Shown here one piece after another: positions 53,136 to 61,920 of a DNA stretch of 64,000 bases (within the stretch, counting starts at the first letter, position 1; each line of letters opens with the position of its first letter). The stretch is from the NCBI GenBank assembly GCA_022448315.1, contig JAKVCA010000004.1:1-64000 (forward strand), written 5' to 3'. Under the pieces are notes generated by a model, which ran no database searches, was not told the origin of the DNA, and was given only the letters and a program-made list of their open reading frames with translations. This DNA comes from Pirellulaceae bacterium (GTDB lineage Bacteria > Planctomycetota > Planctomycetia > Pirellulales > Pirellulaceae). The position numbers and the translations under genes were made by a program.

Positions 53136-53167
53136 TGTCAAGCAGGCTCGCCTGAGGCGGTTATTGA

Positions 53168-53213
53168 ATAAAAAAAGTGGGTGCACTACGTGGTAAGTAG
53201 CACACCCACTTTA
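53168..53213 (-). terminator. Terminator for the cysteine-repeat gene
   Basis: AAAGTGGGTG / CACCCACTTT with a further inner stem (CTAC / GTAG); on the minus strand it is followed by a T-run. It lies 42 bases after the minus-strand gene and may also stop the plus-strand gene ending at 53135. Confidence 0.8.
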
Positions 53214-53254
53214 TAAATTCTTCAAGCTACCGAGCTTTGCAGCTTCGGAGTCGC

Positions 53255-53899
53255 TTATGCACCGCAAGTAGGCTCGACACCGCAAGTGGGCTCGACACCG
53301 CAAGTGGGCTCGACACCGCAAGTGGGCTCTTCAACCTCTTCGCAGCAGGAAGCTTTGCAGCGGCTCATCAGACCACGAAGCTTTCCTTTGAAAATGCTGC
53401 AACGCTTTCCGCAGGAAGGCTCTTCAACTCCGCAGGAAGGTTCTTCAACTCCGCAAGTTGGTTCTTCAACTCCGCAAGTTGGCTCGACACCGCAGGTAGG
53501 CTCTTCAACCTCTTCGCAGCAAGAAGCTTTGAAGCGGCTCATCAGGCCACGAAGCTTCTTTCCCTTGAGAATGCCACAAGGCTCGACACCGCAGGAAGGC
53601 TCTTCAACACCGCAGGAAGGCTCTTCAACACCGCAGGTCGGTTCGACACCGCAGGAAGGCTCTTCGCAGACAACTTCTTCGCAGCAATCGTTCTTGTGGA
53701 ACATGCTGTGAAGTTTGTCCTTCAACATTTTCATTTTGCCAACCTTAAGAGCACAGCATGGATCTGCGCTACAGACAGGCTCACTACCACAACCAACTAA
53801 CGTCATGCGATCGAGTAACTCGAACGCCTTGACGTTAGTGCCACCAGCCAAAGTCAAAAGGCCGATAGCCAACGCCGAAAAATACACTTTGTTCACCAT
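53255..53899 (-). CDS. Secreted cysteine-rich repeat protein
   Basis: About 214 residues. Start ATG 53899 has AAGGAG eight bases upstream and opens a signal peptide (VYFSALAIGLLTLAGGTNVKAF). The mature part has about 27 cysteines. It is built from repeats of a PTCGVE hexamer and an EPTCGVE/EPSCGVE heptamer, grouped into three blocks. Two blocks are preceded by near-identical linkers (KLRGLMSRFKASCCEEVEEP and KLRGLMSRCKASCCEEVEEP), showing a recent segmental duplication. The basic linkers alternate with strongly acidic repeats. The sequence shows export, disulfide or metal potential and duplication; a structural surface/cell-wall role is my inference. No known domain was recognised. Confidence 0.85.
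   Translation of the reverse strand: MVNKVYFSALAIGLLTLAGGTNVKAFELLDRMTLVGCGSEPVCSADPCCALKVGKMKMLKDKLHSMFHKNDCCEEVVCEEPSCGVEPTCGVEEPSCGVEEPSCGVEPCGILKGKKLRGLMSRFKASCCEEVEEPTCGVEPTCGVEEPTCGVEEPSCGVEEPSCGKRCSIFKGKLRGLMSRCKASCCEEVEEPTCGVEPTCGVEPTCGVEPTCGA
53270..53660 (-). repeat. Coding tandem repeats of 18 and 21 bases with a larger duplicated unit
   Basis: The DNA underlying the Cys-Gly-Val-Glu repeats. Between about 53272 and 53330 an 18-base unit (CTCGACACCGCAAGTGGG on the plus strand) is repeated almost exactly three times. Elsewhere 21-base units (one extra Glu codon) alternate. A larger unit of about 180-200 bases including a linker plus an array is present twice. Near-identity at DNA level suggests ongoing slippage or recombination. 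Confidence 0.85.
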
Positions 53900-54441
53900 T
53901 GAACAAACTCCTTGGATCGGAAAAACAGGAACCAACCGGAACTGATCACATGAATCGAACTGCGATTTGTTTTGTCTTCTCGCCCGCTCGGGCTCGTTGC
54001 GACCAGTTTGTCTTTGCGTTCAGCTACTCGAATACTGAACTCCTGAGAGCGTTATCGTCTCCCCATAGCCCTTCATTTAGCCATCCACCCTATTTGTCCA
54101 CGCTTTTACGGTTCCCGTGATCAGAATGCTTGACCTGTAAGGACCAATCCGCACGAAACGAACTTGAGGCCTGTAACGATTCGACGTATTGCATCGGCAA
54201 ACACCGCCAATTCGGGTAGATTTATGCGGTTCTAGGCGCAATCAGGGGCCAAACCTGCCGCTTGAAGTCGGAGCTTGGGAACTTAAGTGGAGGTAATTTC
54301 GTCATTGTCACCATGCCAAGACGTGAGGCTCGGCTTTCTGTGCTCCAGCAAAAGGCTCCTTCCTCCCCCTCAACGAGGACTTTGGGCAGGAGCCAATCGA
54401 GCGGAGCTCGCTTCTCTTACTCCAAATTTGAGGCAAATCCG
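53900..54441. other. Divergent intergenic region between the cysteine-repeat and VIT-VWA genes
   Basis: About 540 bases that should carry both promoters. The frame open upstream of 54442 (from 54262) lacks signal or domain character. No RNA or promoter motif was recognised. Confidence 0.4.
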
Positions 54442-56772
54442 ATGCTACGCCAACGAACGCTCCAACTCGCCATCGCCTTCATCGCCTTTTTAACCTTCAG
54501 TATGGCGGGTGTCTCTGGCTCCTGGGGACAGGGCATTCTCCTGACCGAAATCGATGACCGATCACTCCCGCTGCCGCGTCCCATGGTTGAGCCGAATCGC
54601 CGTCAAGAGTCCTACACGATCAAAGACTTGGCCTTCCACGCCACGATCAAGGATCAGGTCGCCGAAACGCAAGTGACTCAGACGTTCTTGAATCCAAGCA
54701 CCCGTGTTCTGGATGCAAAATTTGTTTTCCCGCTTCCTGATGAAGCGGCCATTCAGGATCTGACCCTACTGGTGAATGGCAAGGAGTATCAGGGCAAAAT
54801 GCTCCCCAAGGACAAAGCGCGGGATATCTACGAGAGCTATGTCCGCAGAAGTCAGGACCCAGCTCTCCTCGAATGGCTCGGAGCAGGGTTGTATCAAACC
54901 CGCGTGTTTCCAATCCCTGCAGGCGAAACACGTACCGTCACCATCAAGTACAGCCAAGTTCTAAAAAAATACCACCGCCTGACGGATTACCTGATCCCGC
55001 TGGCGACCGCCAAGTACACCACTCGGCCCATTGAAGAGTTGAACATCCAGATTCGGCTGGAATCTTCAGAGAAGCTTAAAACCATTTACTCTCCCACCTT
55101 TCCACTTGATGTGACTCGGGCGGGCAAACGGACCGCGACGATCAAAGTCCATCAAAAACAATGCCTCCCCGCCTCCGATTTTCGCCTGCTCTTCGATACA
55201 AGTGACCAAGCGATTGGAGCGAGCCTCTTGACCCATTGGCCCAAAGATGACGACGAAGGCTACTTCATGTTGCTGGCTAGTCCAGAGGTCAAGCAGAACC
55301 GCCAGGATGCCTTGCCCAAGGACATCATCTTCGTGGTGGATCGCAGCGGGAGCATGACAGGGAAAAAAATCGACCAGGTCAAAGATTCCCTTCGCTTCGT
55401 CGTCAATCAACTGAGTCAAGGCGATCGCTTTGACATCGTCTCCTACTCAACCGACATTGAAATCTTTAAACCCAGATTGCAAGCCTTCAATGAAGAGACT
55501 CGCCAGCAGGCTCTGGGTTACATCGAGGGGCTTTACGCCGGAGGCAGCACGAACATCTCGGGAGCATTGGAAGCCGCATTTGATTTGCTTCAACAGTCTG
55601 ATCGTCCCCAGTATGTCGTTTTCCTGACCGATGGTCTGCCAACCGCAGGCGTTACTCAAGAGGCGAAGATCGTCGAGCAAACACGTGAGACCAATCAGTC
55701 GCGTGCCAGACTTCTCAGCCTCGGTGTAGGCTACGACGTCAACAGCCGACTTCTGGATCGTCTTACTCGCGCGAATCGCGGGCAAAGCGAATACGTTCGA
55801 CCGGATGAAAATATCGAGAGTTATATCGGGCGACTCTACGGACGCATTGCATCGCCCGTCCTGACCGATGTCTCCATCGAGTTTTTAAAGACGGAAGATC
55901 GACTTATCACCGCCAATCTGGTGAATCGTCTTTACCCTCGAGAACTCCCCGACCTGTTTCAGGGGGAACAGTTGGTCGTGGCAGGACGTTATACGCAAGC
56001 GGGCGCTGTGACGGTCCGCATCCAGGGCAAAGTGAATACAGAAGCCGCATCTTTTGAATTTCCGCTTAATCTGCAAGAGCCGAGCGTGGCTCAAAATCAC
56101 CAATTCGTGGAGCGAATCTGGGCGTCTCGACGCATCGGTGAGATCATCGACGAAATGGACCTCAACGGACCCAATCGCGAACTCATCGAGGAACTGGTCA
56201 TGCTTTCTACCCGCCACGGCATCTTGACCCCGTACACTTCGTTCCTTGCGGATGACCAAGCCGATCAGGGGATTGCGATAAGCGATCAACTTGAGCAAGC
56301 CGAACGTCGCGTCGAGCGCCTCGCTGAAGTGGATGGTATCAGCGGTGTGGCACAGCGGCAAAGCAAAGCAGATTTCCAACGCGCGGGTGCAGCCGCACGA
56401 ACTCCACTCTATGAAGGCCGCGCCGCATCGGATGATACGGCCGATGCGCCCCTCGCAAACCTATCCTCCGCCGCATTCGGTGGAGCTGTTTACCGAGATA
56501 TTGATCGCGATCGCACGGTTGTGACGAGTGAAGTTGTTACGGTGGGCGGTTTCACGCTTTACAAACGAGGAAACTTTTGGCTCGCCAACAACGTGGGCAA
56601 AATTGACCTTGATCAACTGCCGCCGGACACCCTGAGGATCCAACGCTTCAGCGACGCCTACTTTGACTTGGCGGCAAAGAATACCAAGGAGGAGAACGCG
56701 GTGCTTTCAAGGATTGCTACCAAGACAAAGCTTGTGATCAAGCTCAGAAACCAACTCGTTTTAATCGAGTGA
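54442..56772 (+). CDS. Exported VIT-VWA domain protein (inter-alpha-trypsin-inhibitor-like)
   Basis: About 776 residues. A signal peptide (TLQLAIAFIAFLTFSMAGVSG) leads into a VIT domain (TIKDLAFHATIKDQVAETQVTQTF...LDAKFVFPLPD, about 37-165). A von Willebrand A domain follows at about 290-450 with a MIDAS site DRSGSM and downstream FLTDGLPTAG. The C-terminal 300 residues are less defined. Members bind ligands or matrix outside the cell; in bacteria their partners are mostly unknown. The start is set by TTGAGG just upstream of ATG 54442. There is no sorting motif or C-terminal anchor. Confidence 0.9.
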   Translation: MLRQRTLQLAIAFIAFLTFSMAGVSGSWGQGILLTEIDDRSLPLPRPMVEPNRRQESYTIKDLAFHATIKDQVAETQVTQTFLNPSTRVLDAKFVFPLPDEAAIQDLTLLVNGKEYQGKMLPKDKARDIYESYVRRSQDPALLEWLGAGLYQTRVFPIPAGETRTVTIKYSQVLKKYHRLTDYLIPLATAKYTTRPIEELNIQIRLESSEKLKTIYSPTFPLDVTRAGKRTATIKVHQKQCLPASDFRLLFDTSDQAIGASLLTHWPKDDDEGYFMLLASPEVKQNRQDALPKDIIFVVDRSGSMTGKKIDQVKDSLRFVVNQLSQGDRFDIVSYSTDIEIFKPRLQAFNEETRQQALGYIEGLYAGGSTNISGALEAAFDLLQQSDRPQYVVFLTDGLPTAGVTQEAKIVEQTRETNQSRARLLSLGVGYDVNSRLLDRLTRANRGQSEYVRPDENIESYIGRLYGRIASPVLTDVSIEFLKTEDRLITANLVNRLYPRELPDLFQGEQLVVAGRYTQAGAVTVRIQGKVNTEAASFEFPLNLQEPSVAQNHQFVERIWASRRIGEIIDEMDLNGPNRELIEELVMLSTRHGILTPYTSFLADDQADQGIAISDQLEQAERRVERLAEVDGISGVAQRQSKADFQRAGAAARTPLYEGRAASDDTADAPLANLSSAAFGGAVYRDIDRDRTVVTSEVVTVGGFTLYKRGNFWLANNVGKIDLDQLPPDTLRIQRFSDAYFDLAAKNTKEENAVLSRIATKTKLVIKLRNQLVLIE

Positions 56773-57051
56773 TCTCCCAGTGGTTCCGACCCGAAAGTGG
56801 TTGGCTACAGAGACGGCTCCAGGGCAGAGCCCAAACAAAAATTATGCGAGAGCATGACGTTTCGAACGGCTCTAGGCCGTCGGAGCGGCTTCTGCCTCTG
56901 GCAAAGACCTTGGACCACGTGATGAAAACAAGGCGAGTTTTCAAAAAACGAACCATCAACCCACATGTGCGATACAATACTGAGACCATTCCGTGGAGCC
57001 CCTGGGTGATTTTCAACCCAAGAAGTAACCTTCTGTTGGAGCGTGTCCAAG

Positions 57052-58266
57052 ATGAATACGTGTTTTTGGCCGTCCAAACGCTTCATGTTCGAGCGTTCGA
57101 TTCACGCACCATTCATGGCGTTCGCTTTGATCGCTTTGCCCCTCCTATCGATTACCGCTCAGGATTCGCGTGTCAGTCAACTCCCAGAAATATTGGAGAG
57201 ACTCGACGACGAAAGCCCTGACACAAGAATGGAGGCCGCGAATGCGATCCGAAGATTAGGTCCACAAGCCATCAGTGCCGCCCCGAAGTTGATCGGTATG
57301 CTCGAGGATACTTCGATCAATTCGGATGGCGAGCCGGTCGCTCAATATTACAGTCGAGCTTTAGCCGGATTGGGACCTTTGGTCGTCCCTGAACTCCTCG
57401 AAGAAATTTCAACTGAAAACAACTACCAGCGCTCGGGGATCTGCGAAGCACTCCATCAACTGGGTCCGTCGTCGTCCGCGGCAGTCGAGATTTTAATCCC
57501 GAAAATGAGCGAGGCCAGCAAAAATGATCGTTGGGCATACACTTACGTTTTCGAAGGCATCGGCCCGAAGGCGGCTGCCGCCGTCCCTCAGATCATCGAA
57601 CAGTTGGACAGCGAAGATTTTCAGTTGCAACTGGTTTCCTGTCGCGCTCTGGCGGCCATTGGGCCCAAGGCGAAGGACGCGTGCCCTGAATTGTTACGAC
57701 TGCTCGACGAAGGGAACCTCAGTGTCAAAGGCCATGCAGCCATGGCGCTTGGGAACATTGGTATCCAACCCGGACTCAAGATCCCAGAGAGCTTGGCTCG
57801 CACACTCGAACACCCCCATTTTGTTGTTCGAGAAAGGGTCCTTGAGGGGATTGGTCGGCTCGGTCGCGACGCCAACGTCGTACTTCCCACTCTTGAAAAC
57901 TACATGGGGGATTCAAAATTTAACGCCCCTGTGGACGTTGCTCTGGCCTACTTCCGCATCGGTGGTGAACCCCAAAAAGCATTGGATCAACTGACTGAAA
58001 TCGCGAGTCATTTCCAAAACGAACTTGAAGCAGTGGTTGCCATTGGCAAGATGAAAACGGCAGCAGCTCCCGCCATTCCCATGTTGATCGAGAAGCTGGA
58101 CTCTGAAGATCCAGACGTCGCTTATGAAGCATGTTTCGCGTTGGCCGCGATTGGTGACCCAAAGCCCGCTATTCTTGCGAAACTGGATGAGGTGTCCAAA
58201 TCCAGCGATCAGTTTCTTGCCAGTGGAGCGAAGCGAGCAGCCTTTTTATTACGCGCAATCAAGTAG
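57052..58266 (+). CDS. Exported HEAT-repeat protein
   Basis: About 404 residues. An N-terminal hydrophobic segment (FMAFALIALPLLSITAQ) looks like a signal peptide. The rest is 35-40-residue helical HEAT/PBS-lyase-type repeats with recurring G-P-x-A-x-x-A-x-P (IGPKAAAAVPQIIEQL, LGPQAISAAPKLIGML). It is probably a periplasmic protein-binding scaffold. GGAG lies ten bases before ATG 57052. Its 3' end overlaps the convergent fliM by eight bases. Confidence 0.85.
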   Translation: MNTCFWPSKRFMFERSIHAPFMAFALIALPLLSITAQDSRVSQLPEILERLDDESPDTRMEAANAIRRLGPQAISAAPKLIGMLEDTSINSDGEPVAQYYSRALAGLGPLVVPELLEEISTENNYQRSGICEALHQLGPSSSAAVEILIPKMSEASKNDRWAYTYVFEGIGPKAAAAVPQIIEQLDSEDFQLQLVSCRALAAIGPKAKDACPELLRLLDEGNLSVKGHAAMALGNIGIQPGLKIPESLARTLEHPHFVVRERVLEGIGRLGRDANVVLPTLENYMGDSKFNAPVDVALAYFRIGGEPQKALDQLTEIASHFQNELEAVVAIGKMKTAAAPAIPMLIEKLDSEDPDVAYEACFALAAIGDPKPAILAKLDEVSKSSDQFLASGAKRAAFLLRAIK

Positions 58267-59323
58267 ACCCACCGTCAGGCGTACCATGACCAAGCGGATC
58301 CTCCACCGGTGACTGCGGCTCGACGACCTGCGTAATCTGAATCGCCTTCTTGCCTTTAAGCGCTCCAGCCTGCGCCTCAAACTTCCGCTGATCACCCAGC
58401 ATAACTTCCAAAGGGCTTCCGATGTCATGATCCGTTGTAATGATGTCTCCGACCTTAAGACCGATAAGCTCAGACATCGTGACTGTAGACTCTGCCAGTG
58501 TGACACTCAATTCCATTTCGGATTGTGCGAGTCGTCTTGAAAGTTGATTTCTCGAAAAATCGGTCGCGGCACGCTTGCCGTATGCCTGCCAAGTGTTCGC
58601 CGTAAGCCGCCCGGCGATCCTTTCGATCGAGTTGTAAGGAATGCAAAGATTCATCATGCCACGCAGCTCTCCCAGAGAGAGCTCAAAGCTGATCAGCACA
58701 ACGACTTCGTTCGGCGGGACAATGGAGACAAGATGTGGGTTGCTCTCCACGCGTTCGATACTAAGTGTCAGTTTGACCACATTTTCCCAAGCTTTATGCA
58801 GTTCCGAGAGGAACAACCGGGTCATTTTATTGACGAGTCGCATTTCAAGCTCTGTCAATGGCCTGCGAAGTTGGGGACTCTTTTCTTTTCCGCCGCCAAG
58901 CAACCGGTCGAGCAGCGGAAAGATGACCGAAGGATTGATATCGAGGATGACATTGCCTTCAAGCGGTGCGGCCCTCAATACGTTGAAGCAAGTTGGATTC
59001 TCCAAGCCAAATACGAATTCGCTGTAAGTCATCTGGTCCACACCGACCAGTCGAACGTCCACCATGCTTCGAATCAATCCCGACAGTGACGCTGCGAAAT
59101 TACGACTGAAGCCTTCATGCAGCGTCTGCAACGCACGCATCTGCTCTTTACCGACACGTTCCGGACGTTTGAAGTCGTAGGTAACGACCTTTTCCGGCAA
59201 TTGCAGTTTCCGTGAGCTCGTTGAGGTCACCGACGGTTTTGCGGCCTGCAGCGGCGTCTCCGTGGAGTCAGCTTCATTTTGCAAGCTTTCGCCCTCCCCC
59301 TCACCCAAGATCTCTTCGTCCAC
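58259..59323 (-). CDS. fliM: Flagellar motor switch protein FliM
   Basis: 354 residues. The middle domain reads FSRNFAASLSGLIRSMVDVRLVGVDQMTYSEFVFGL, with the GG loop in LLDRLLGGGKE; the C-terminal SpoA domain contains MSELIGLKVGDIITTD. It forms the rotor-mounted C-ring that receives the chemotaxis signal. The first 45 residues are acidic and lack the canonical N-terminal CheY-binding motif (usually SQ-x-EIDALL); the start reads MDEEILGEGEGE. No other flagellar gene is in the window, so fliM is isolated here. It is followed by the convergent HEAT gene and preceded by proA on the same strand. Confidence 0.93.
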   Translation of the reverse strand: MDEEILGEGEGESLQNEADSTETPLQAAKPSVTSTSSRKLQLPEKVVTYDFKRPERVGKEQMRALQTLHEGFSRNFAASLSGLIRSMVDVRLVGVDQMTYSEFVFGLENPTCFNVLRAAPLEGNVILDINPSVIFPLLDRLLGGGKEKSPQLRRPLTELEMRLVNKMTRLFLSELHKAWENVVKLTLSIERVESNPHLVSIVPPNEVVVLISFELSLGELRGMMNLCIPYNSIERIAGRLTANTWQAYGKRAATDFSRNQLSRRLAQSEMELSVTLAESTVTMSELIGLKVGDIITTDHDIGSPLEVMLGDQRKFEAQAGALKGKKAIQITQVVEPQSPVEDPLGHGTPDGGST

Positions 59324-59434
59324 AACTCACTCCTACAAACCTGTGGTCCAACGCACGCCTACCCTGCACATACAAAACACCAAATTGTTATGGGCTTCCT
59401 CGTGTCGGTAGCCTTCTTCATCGAACGACCTCAA

Positions 59435-60712
59435 TCATCCTTCACGAATTAAACCGTCCCCAAAGCAAACGTACTTGTACGTTGTCAGCTCTCTCAGACC
59501 ACATGGGCCACGAGCATGTAACTTGTCGGTACTGATCCCAATTTCAGCCCCCAAGCCAAACTGACTTCCATCATTGAACCGCGTACTGGAATTGACCATG
59601 ACAGCCGAAGAGTCGATCTGAGTAACGAAGTGTCGCGCTGTCCTCAGGTCAGAAGTCACGATCGCATCCGTATGGCCCGACCCGTAATGATTGATGTGCT
59701 CGATCGCCGCATCAGTATTTTCGACCACTTTGACGGCTAAAATCAAATCAAGATACTCAGTCCCAAAATCGTCTTCAGTTGCACCCTCGGAACCCTCTAA
59801 ATGAGGGGCAGACTTTTCGCAAGCTCGAAGGAGCACTTGTTCTTTTTGCAAAGCTTGCCCCAGTGCAGGGAGATAATCTCGTGCCACGTCGGCATGGATC
59901 AGCAAGGTCTCGCACGCGTTGCAAACTCCGGGCCGCTGGCATTTGGAATTCACCAAAATATTGACGGCCATCTCCAGTTCCGCGGTCGCGTCCACGTATA
60001 CATGGCAGTTCCCCGTGTAGTGTTTGATCACGGGCATCTTGGCCTGCTCGGCGACACGTCGGATCAATGATTCCCCACCTCGTGGTATCGCCACATCAAT
60101 GAAAGAGTCCAGCTGCAGAAAATGACCTACGGCCTCACGATCTGCAATGTCAACCAGTTGAACCGCGTGTTCTGGAACCCCGACATCCGTCCCAACGCTC
60201 AAGAGCACATCGACAATCGCGCGACTCGAGTAGTAGGCTTCTTTACCGCCTCGAAGGATGACCGCATTGCCACTTTTAAGGCAGATCGCCGCGGCATCCG
60301 CTGTCACATTTGGCCGTGATTCGTAGACGAAAAAAACCACGCCCAGCGGGACTCGAACACGCGACACATCCAACCCGTTCGGACGGCGACTCGAATCCAA
60401 TACCTCACCAATAGGGTCGGGGAGGCCGGCAATCTCTTCCAACCCTACCGCAATTTGTTCGATGCGTTTCTCGTCCAATCTCAGTCGATCGATCTGTGCC
60501 GTGGTCAGACCGAATTGAGGCGCCCGGTCAAGATCCTTCGCATTCGCCGTCATGATGGCACCAACCGCTTGCCGCAACTCCGCCGCTGATCGCAGTAACC
60601 ATGAATTCTTGGTCTCTCCACTCAGGTTACGCAGCTCCGCCGAAGCCTTTTTTGCGGACTCCGCCAGACGAACGCAATAGTCCTCAAGGTTGAACTGCCC
60701 TGTGTTCGCCAT
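59435..60712 (-). CDS. proA: Gamma-glutamyl phosphate reductase
   Basis: 425 residues, normal length. It is an aldehyde-dehydrogenase-fold enzyme with the catalytic Cys in QRPGVCNACETLLIH, the NADP-binding GNAVILRGGKEA and the late TSDLRTARHFVTQIDSSAVMVNSSTRFNDGSQFGLGAEIGIST block. It reduces gamma-glutamyl phosphate in proline synthesis. No proB is adjacent. It lies downstream of the ABC ATPase gene on the minus strand, after a 155-base gap. Confidence 0.97.
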   Translation of the reverse strand: MANTGQFNLEDYCVRLAESAKKASAELRNLSGETKNSWLLRSAAELRQAVGAIMTANAKDLDRAPQFGLTTAQIDRLRLDEKRIEQIAVGLEEIAGLPDPIGEVLDSSRRPNGLDVSRVRVPLGVVFFVYESRPNVTADAAAICLKSGNAVILRGGKEAYYSSRAIVDVLLSVGTDVGVPEHAVQLVDIADREAVGHFLQLDSFIDVAIPRGGESLIRRVAEQAKMPVIKHYTGNCHVYVDATAELEMAVNILVNSKCQRPGVCNACETLLIHADVARDYLPALGQALQKEQVLLRACEKSAPHLEGSEGATEDDFGTEYLDLILAVKVVENTDAAIEHINHYGSGHTDAIVTSDLRTARHFVTQIDSSAVMVNSSTRFNDGSQFGLGAEIGISTDKLHARGPCGLRELTTYKYVCFGDGLIREG

Positions 60713-60867
60713 ACTCGCCTCACCTGATCGTTCGTGATTCGTCGACGGAGAGTATCTTGAATGCTCGAAAAGCCGTCAATGTTGTTCGAACAATCCAACC
60801 TCTCATCTTGCTAGCAATTGGCGATCCGCCCTGGCTCCAGGGGGGAATTCTCGTTGCATTGGACGAT

Positions 60868-61830
60868 TCACCCCACTCCCGCCTGCTCCTCATCCGCAAG
60901 AGAGCGGCCGGTCAGACTTACAAAAACATCCTCAAGGCTGGCATGCCTTGTGGTCAGCCGATTGAATTCGAGTCGATCCTGCTGCAAACGATTGAGCAGA
61001 GCGGGAATGGCGACATGAGGTGACTTCACCGTCAGGAGCGCGTGGTCCGAGTTCATTTGGACCCCCGAGACCGAAGGCAGTTTCTGCAATTCTTCGGCAG
61101 CGATCCCCATGGTTTGATGTTCGTTGACTGAGAATTCGACGACATGTTCGCCCCCGATCTTTCGGATCAACTCGTCGGGTGTGCCCAGAGCAATGATCTT
61201 ACCTTGGTCGACAATCGCCACACGATCGCAGAGTCGTTCCGCTTCATCCATGTAATGCGTCGTCAGCAGGACGCTTCGCCCACGCTCGCGATAGTCACAT
61301 ATGATGTCCCAAAGCTGACGCCGCGATTGTGGGTCAAGCCCGGTGGTGGGCTCGTCCAGAAAGATCAATTCAGGGTCACCGACCAGAGCAGTGGCGACAG
61401 CAAGCCGTTGACGTTGTCCACCGGAAAGCCGTTTGACCCAAGTATCGGCTTTGGCCTCCAATGAGACCTGAGCCATGGCCTCCTCAGCGGTCATCGCGGT
61501 CTGATAGAAACTTCGAAAGAGTCTTAACGTTTCCAACACGGTAAGCTTGTCGGAAAGCCGAGTCTCCTGAAGCGAAATCCCGATTCGTTCTCGAATCTCA
61601 TCGGCCTTGGTTTTCCAATCTCGCCCCAGAACCTGGACACTTCCTGACGTCGGTGTCAGTAAGCCTTCGAGAACCTCGATGGTTGTGGTTTTTCCCGCGC
61701 CGTTCGGTCCAAGGACTCCGAAGCATTCCCCGACCTGCACTTCCACATCAATCCCACGAACGGCCTCAACGGGTGGACGTCCGGGATAAGTTTTCACCAA
61801 GTCATGACATTCGATCGCGAGTTCCATCAA
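60868..61830 (-). CDS. ABC-2-type transporter ATP-binding protein
   Basis: 320 residues. Walker A is GPNGAGKTTT, the signature is LSGGQRQRLAVA, Walker B is LIFLDEPTTGLDP, followed by the H-loop TTHYMDEAERLCDRVAIVDQG. The C-terminal 90 residues end in SLEDVFVSLTGR, as in DrrA/NatA/CcmA-type exporters of drugs, lipids or polysaccharides. Its permease would normally be the next gene, but downstream is proA and upstream the enolase-like gene, so it is an orphan here. Confidence 0.92.
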   Translation of the reverse strand: MMELAIECHDLVKTYPGRPPVEAVRGIDVEVQVGECFGVLGPNGAGKTTTIEVLEGLLTPTSGSVQVLGRDWKTKADEIRERIGISLQETRLSDKLTVLETLRLFRSFYQTAMTAEEAMAQVSLEAKADTWVKRLSGGQRQRLAVATALVGDPELIFLDEPTTGLDPQSRRQLWDIICDYRERGRSVLLTTHYMDEAERLCDRVAIVDQGKIIALGTPDELIRKIGGEHVVEFSVNEHQTMGIAAEELQKLPSVSGVQMNSDHALLTVKSPHVAIPALLNRLQQDRLEFNRLTTRHASLEDVFVSLTGRSLADEEQAGVG

Positions 61831-61920
61831 TCCATCCGTTTCAATTCAGCTTCGGCAGCCACTCACCCGCCCTCGAGACAGCGGATGATCCATCCCACCA
61901 TGCGGACACCCATGATGGGT

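Noticed and set aside
53270-53660. Possible CRISPR-like array because of regularly repeated DNA units
   Set aside because: Units are 18 or 21 bases without spacers and encode a protein repeat in frame; no cas gene is in the window.
53237-53800. Long plus-strand frames (also 53286-53711) with their own repeats across the cysteine-rich gene
   Set aside because: They are the antisense of the Cys-Gly-Val-Glu repeats; they lack a ribosome site and signal peptide, while the minus frame has both.
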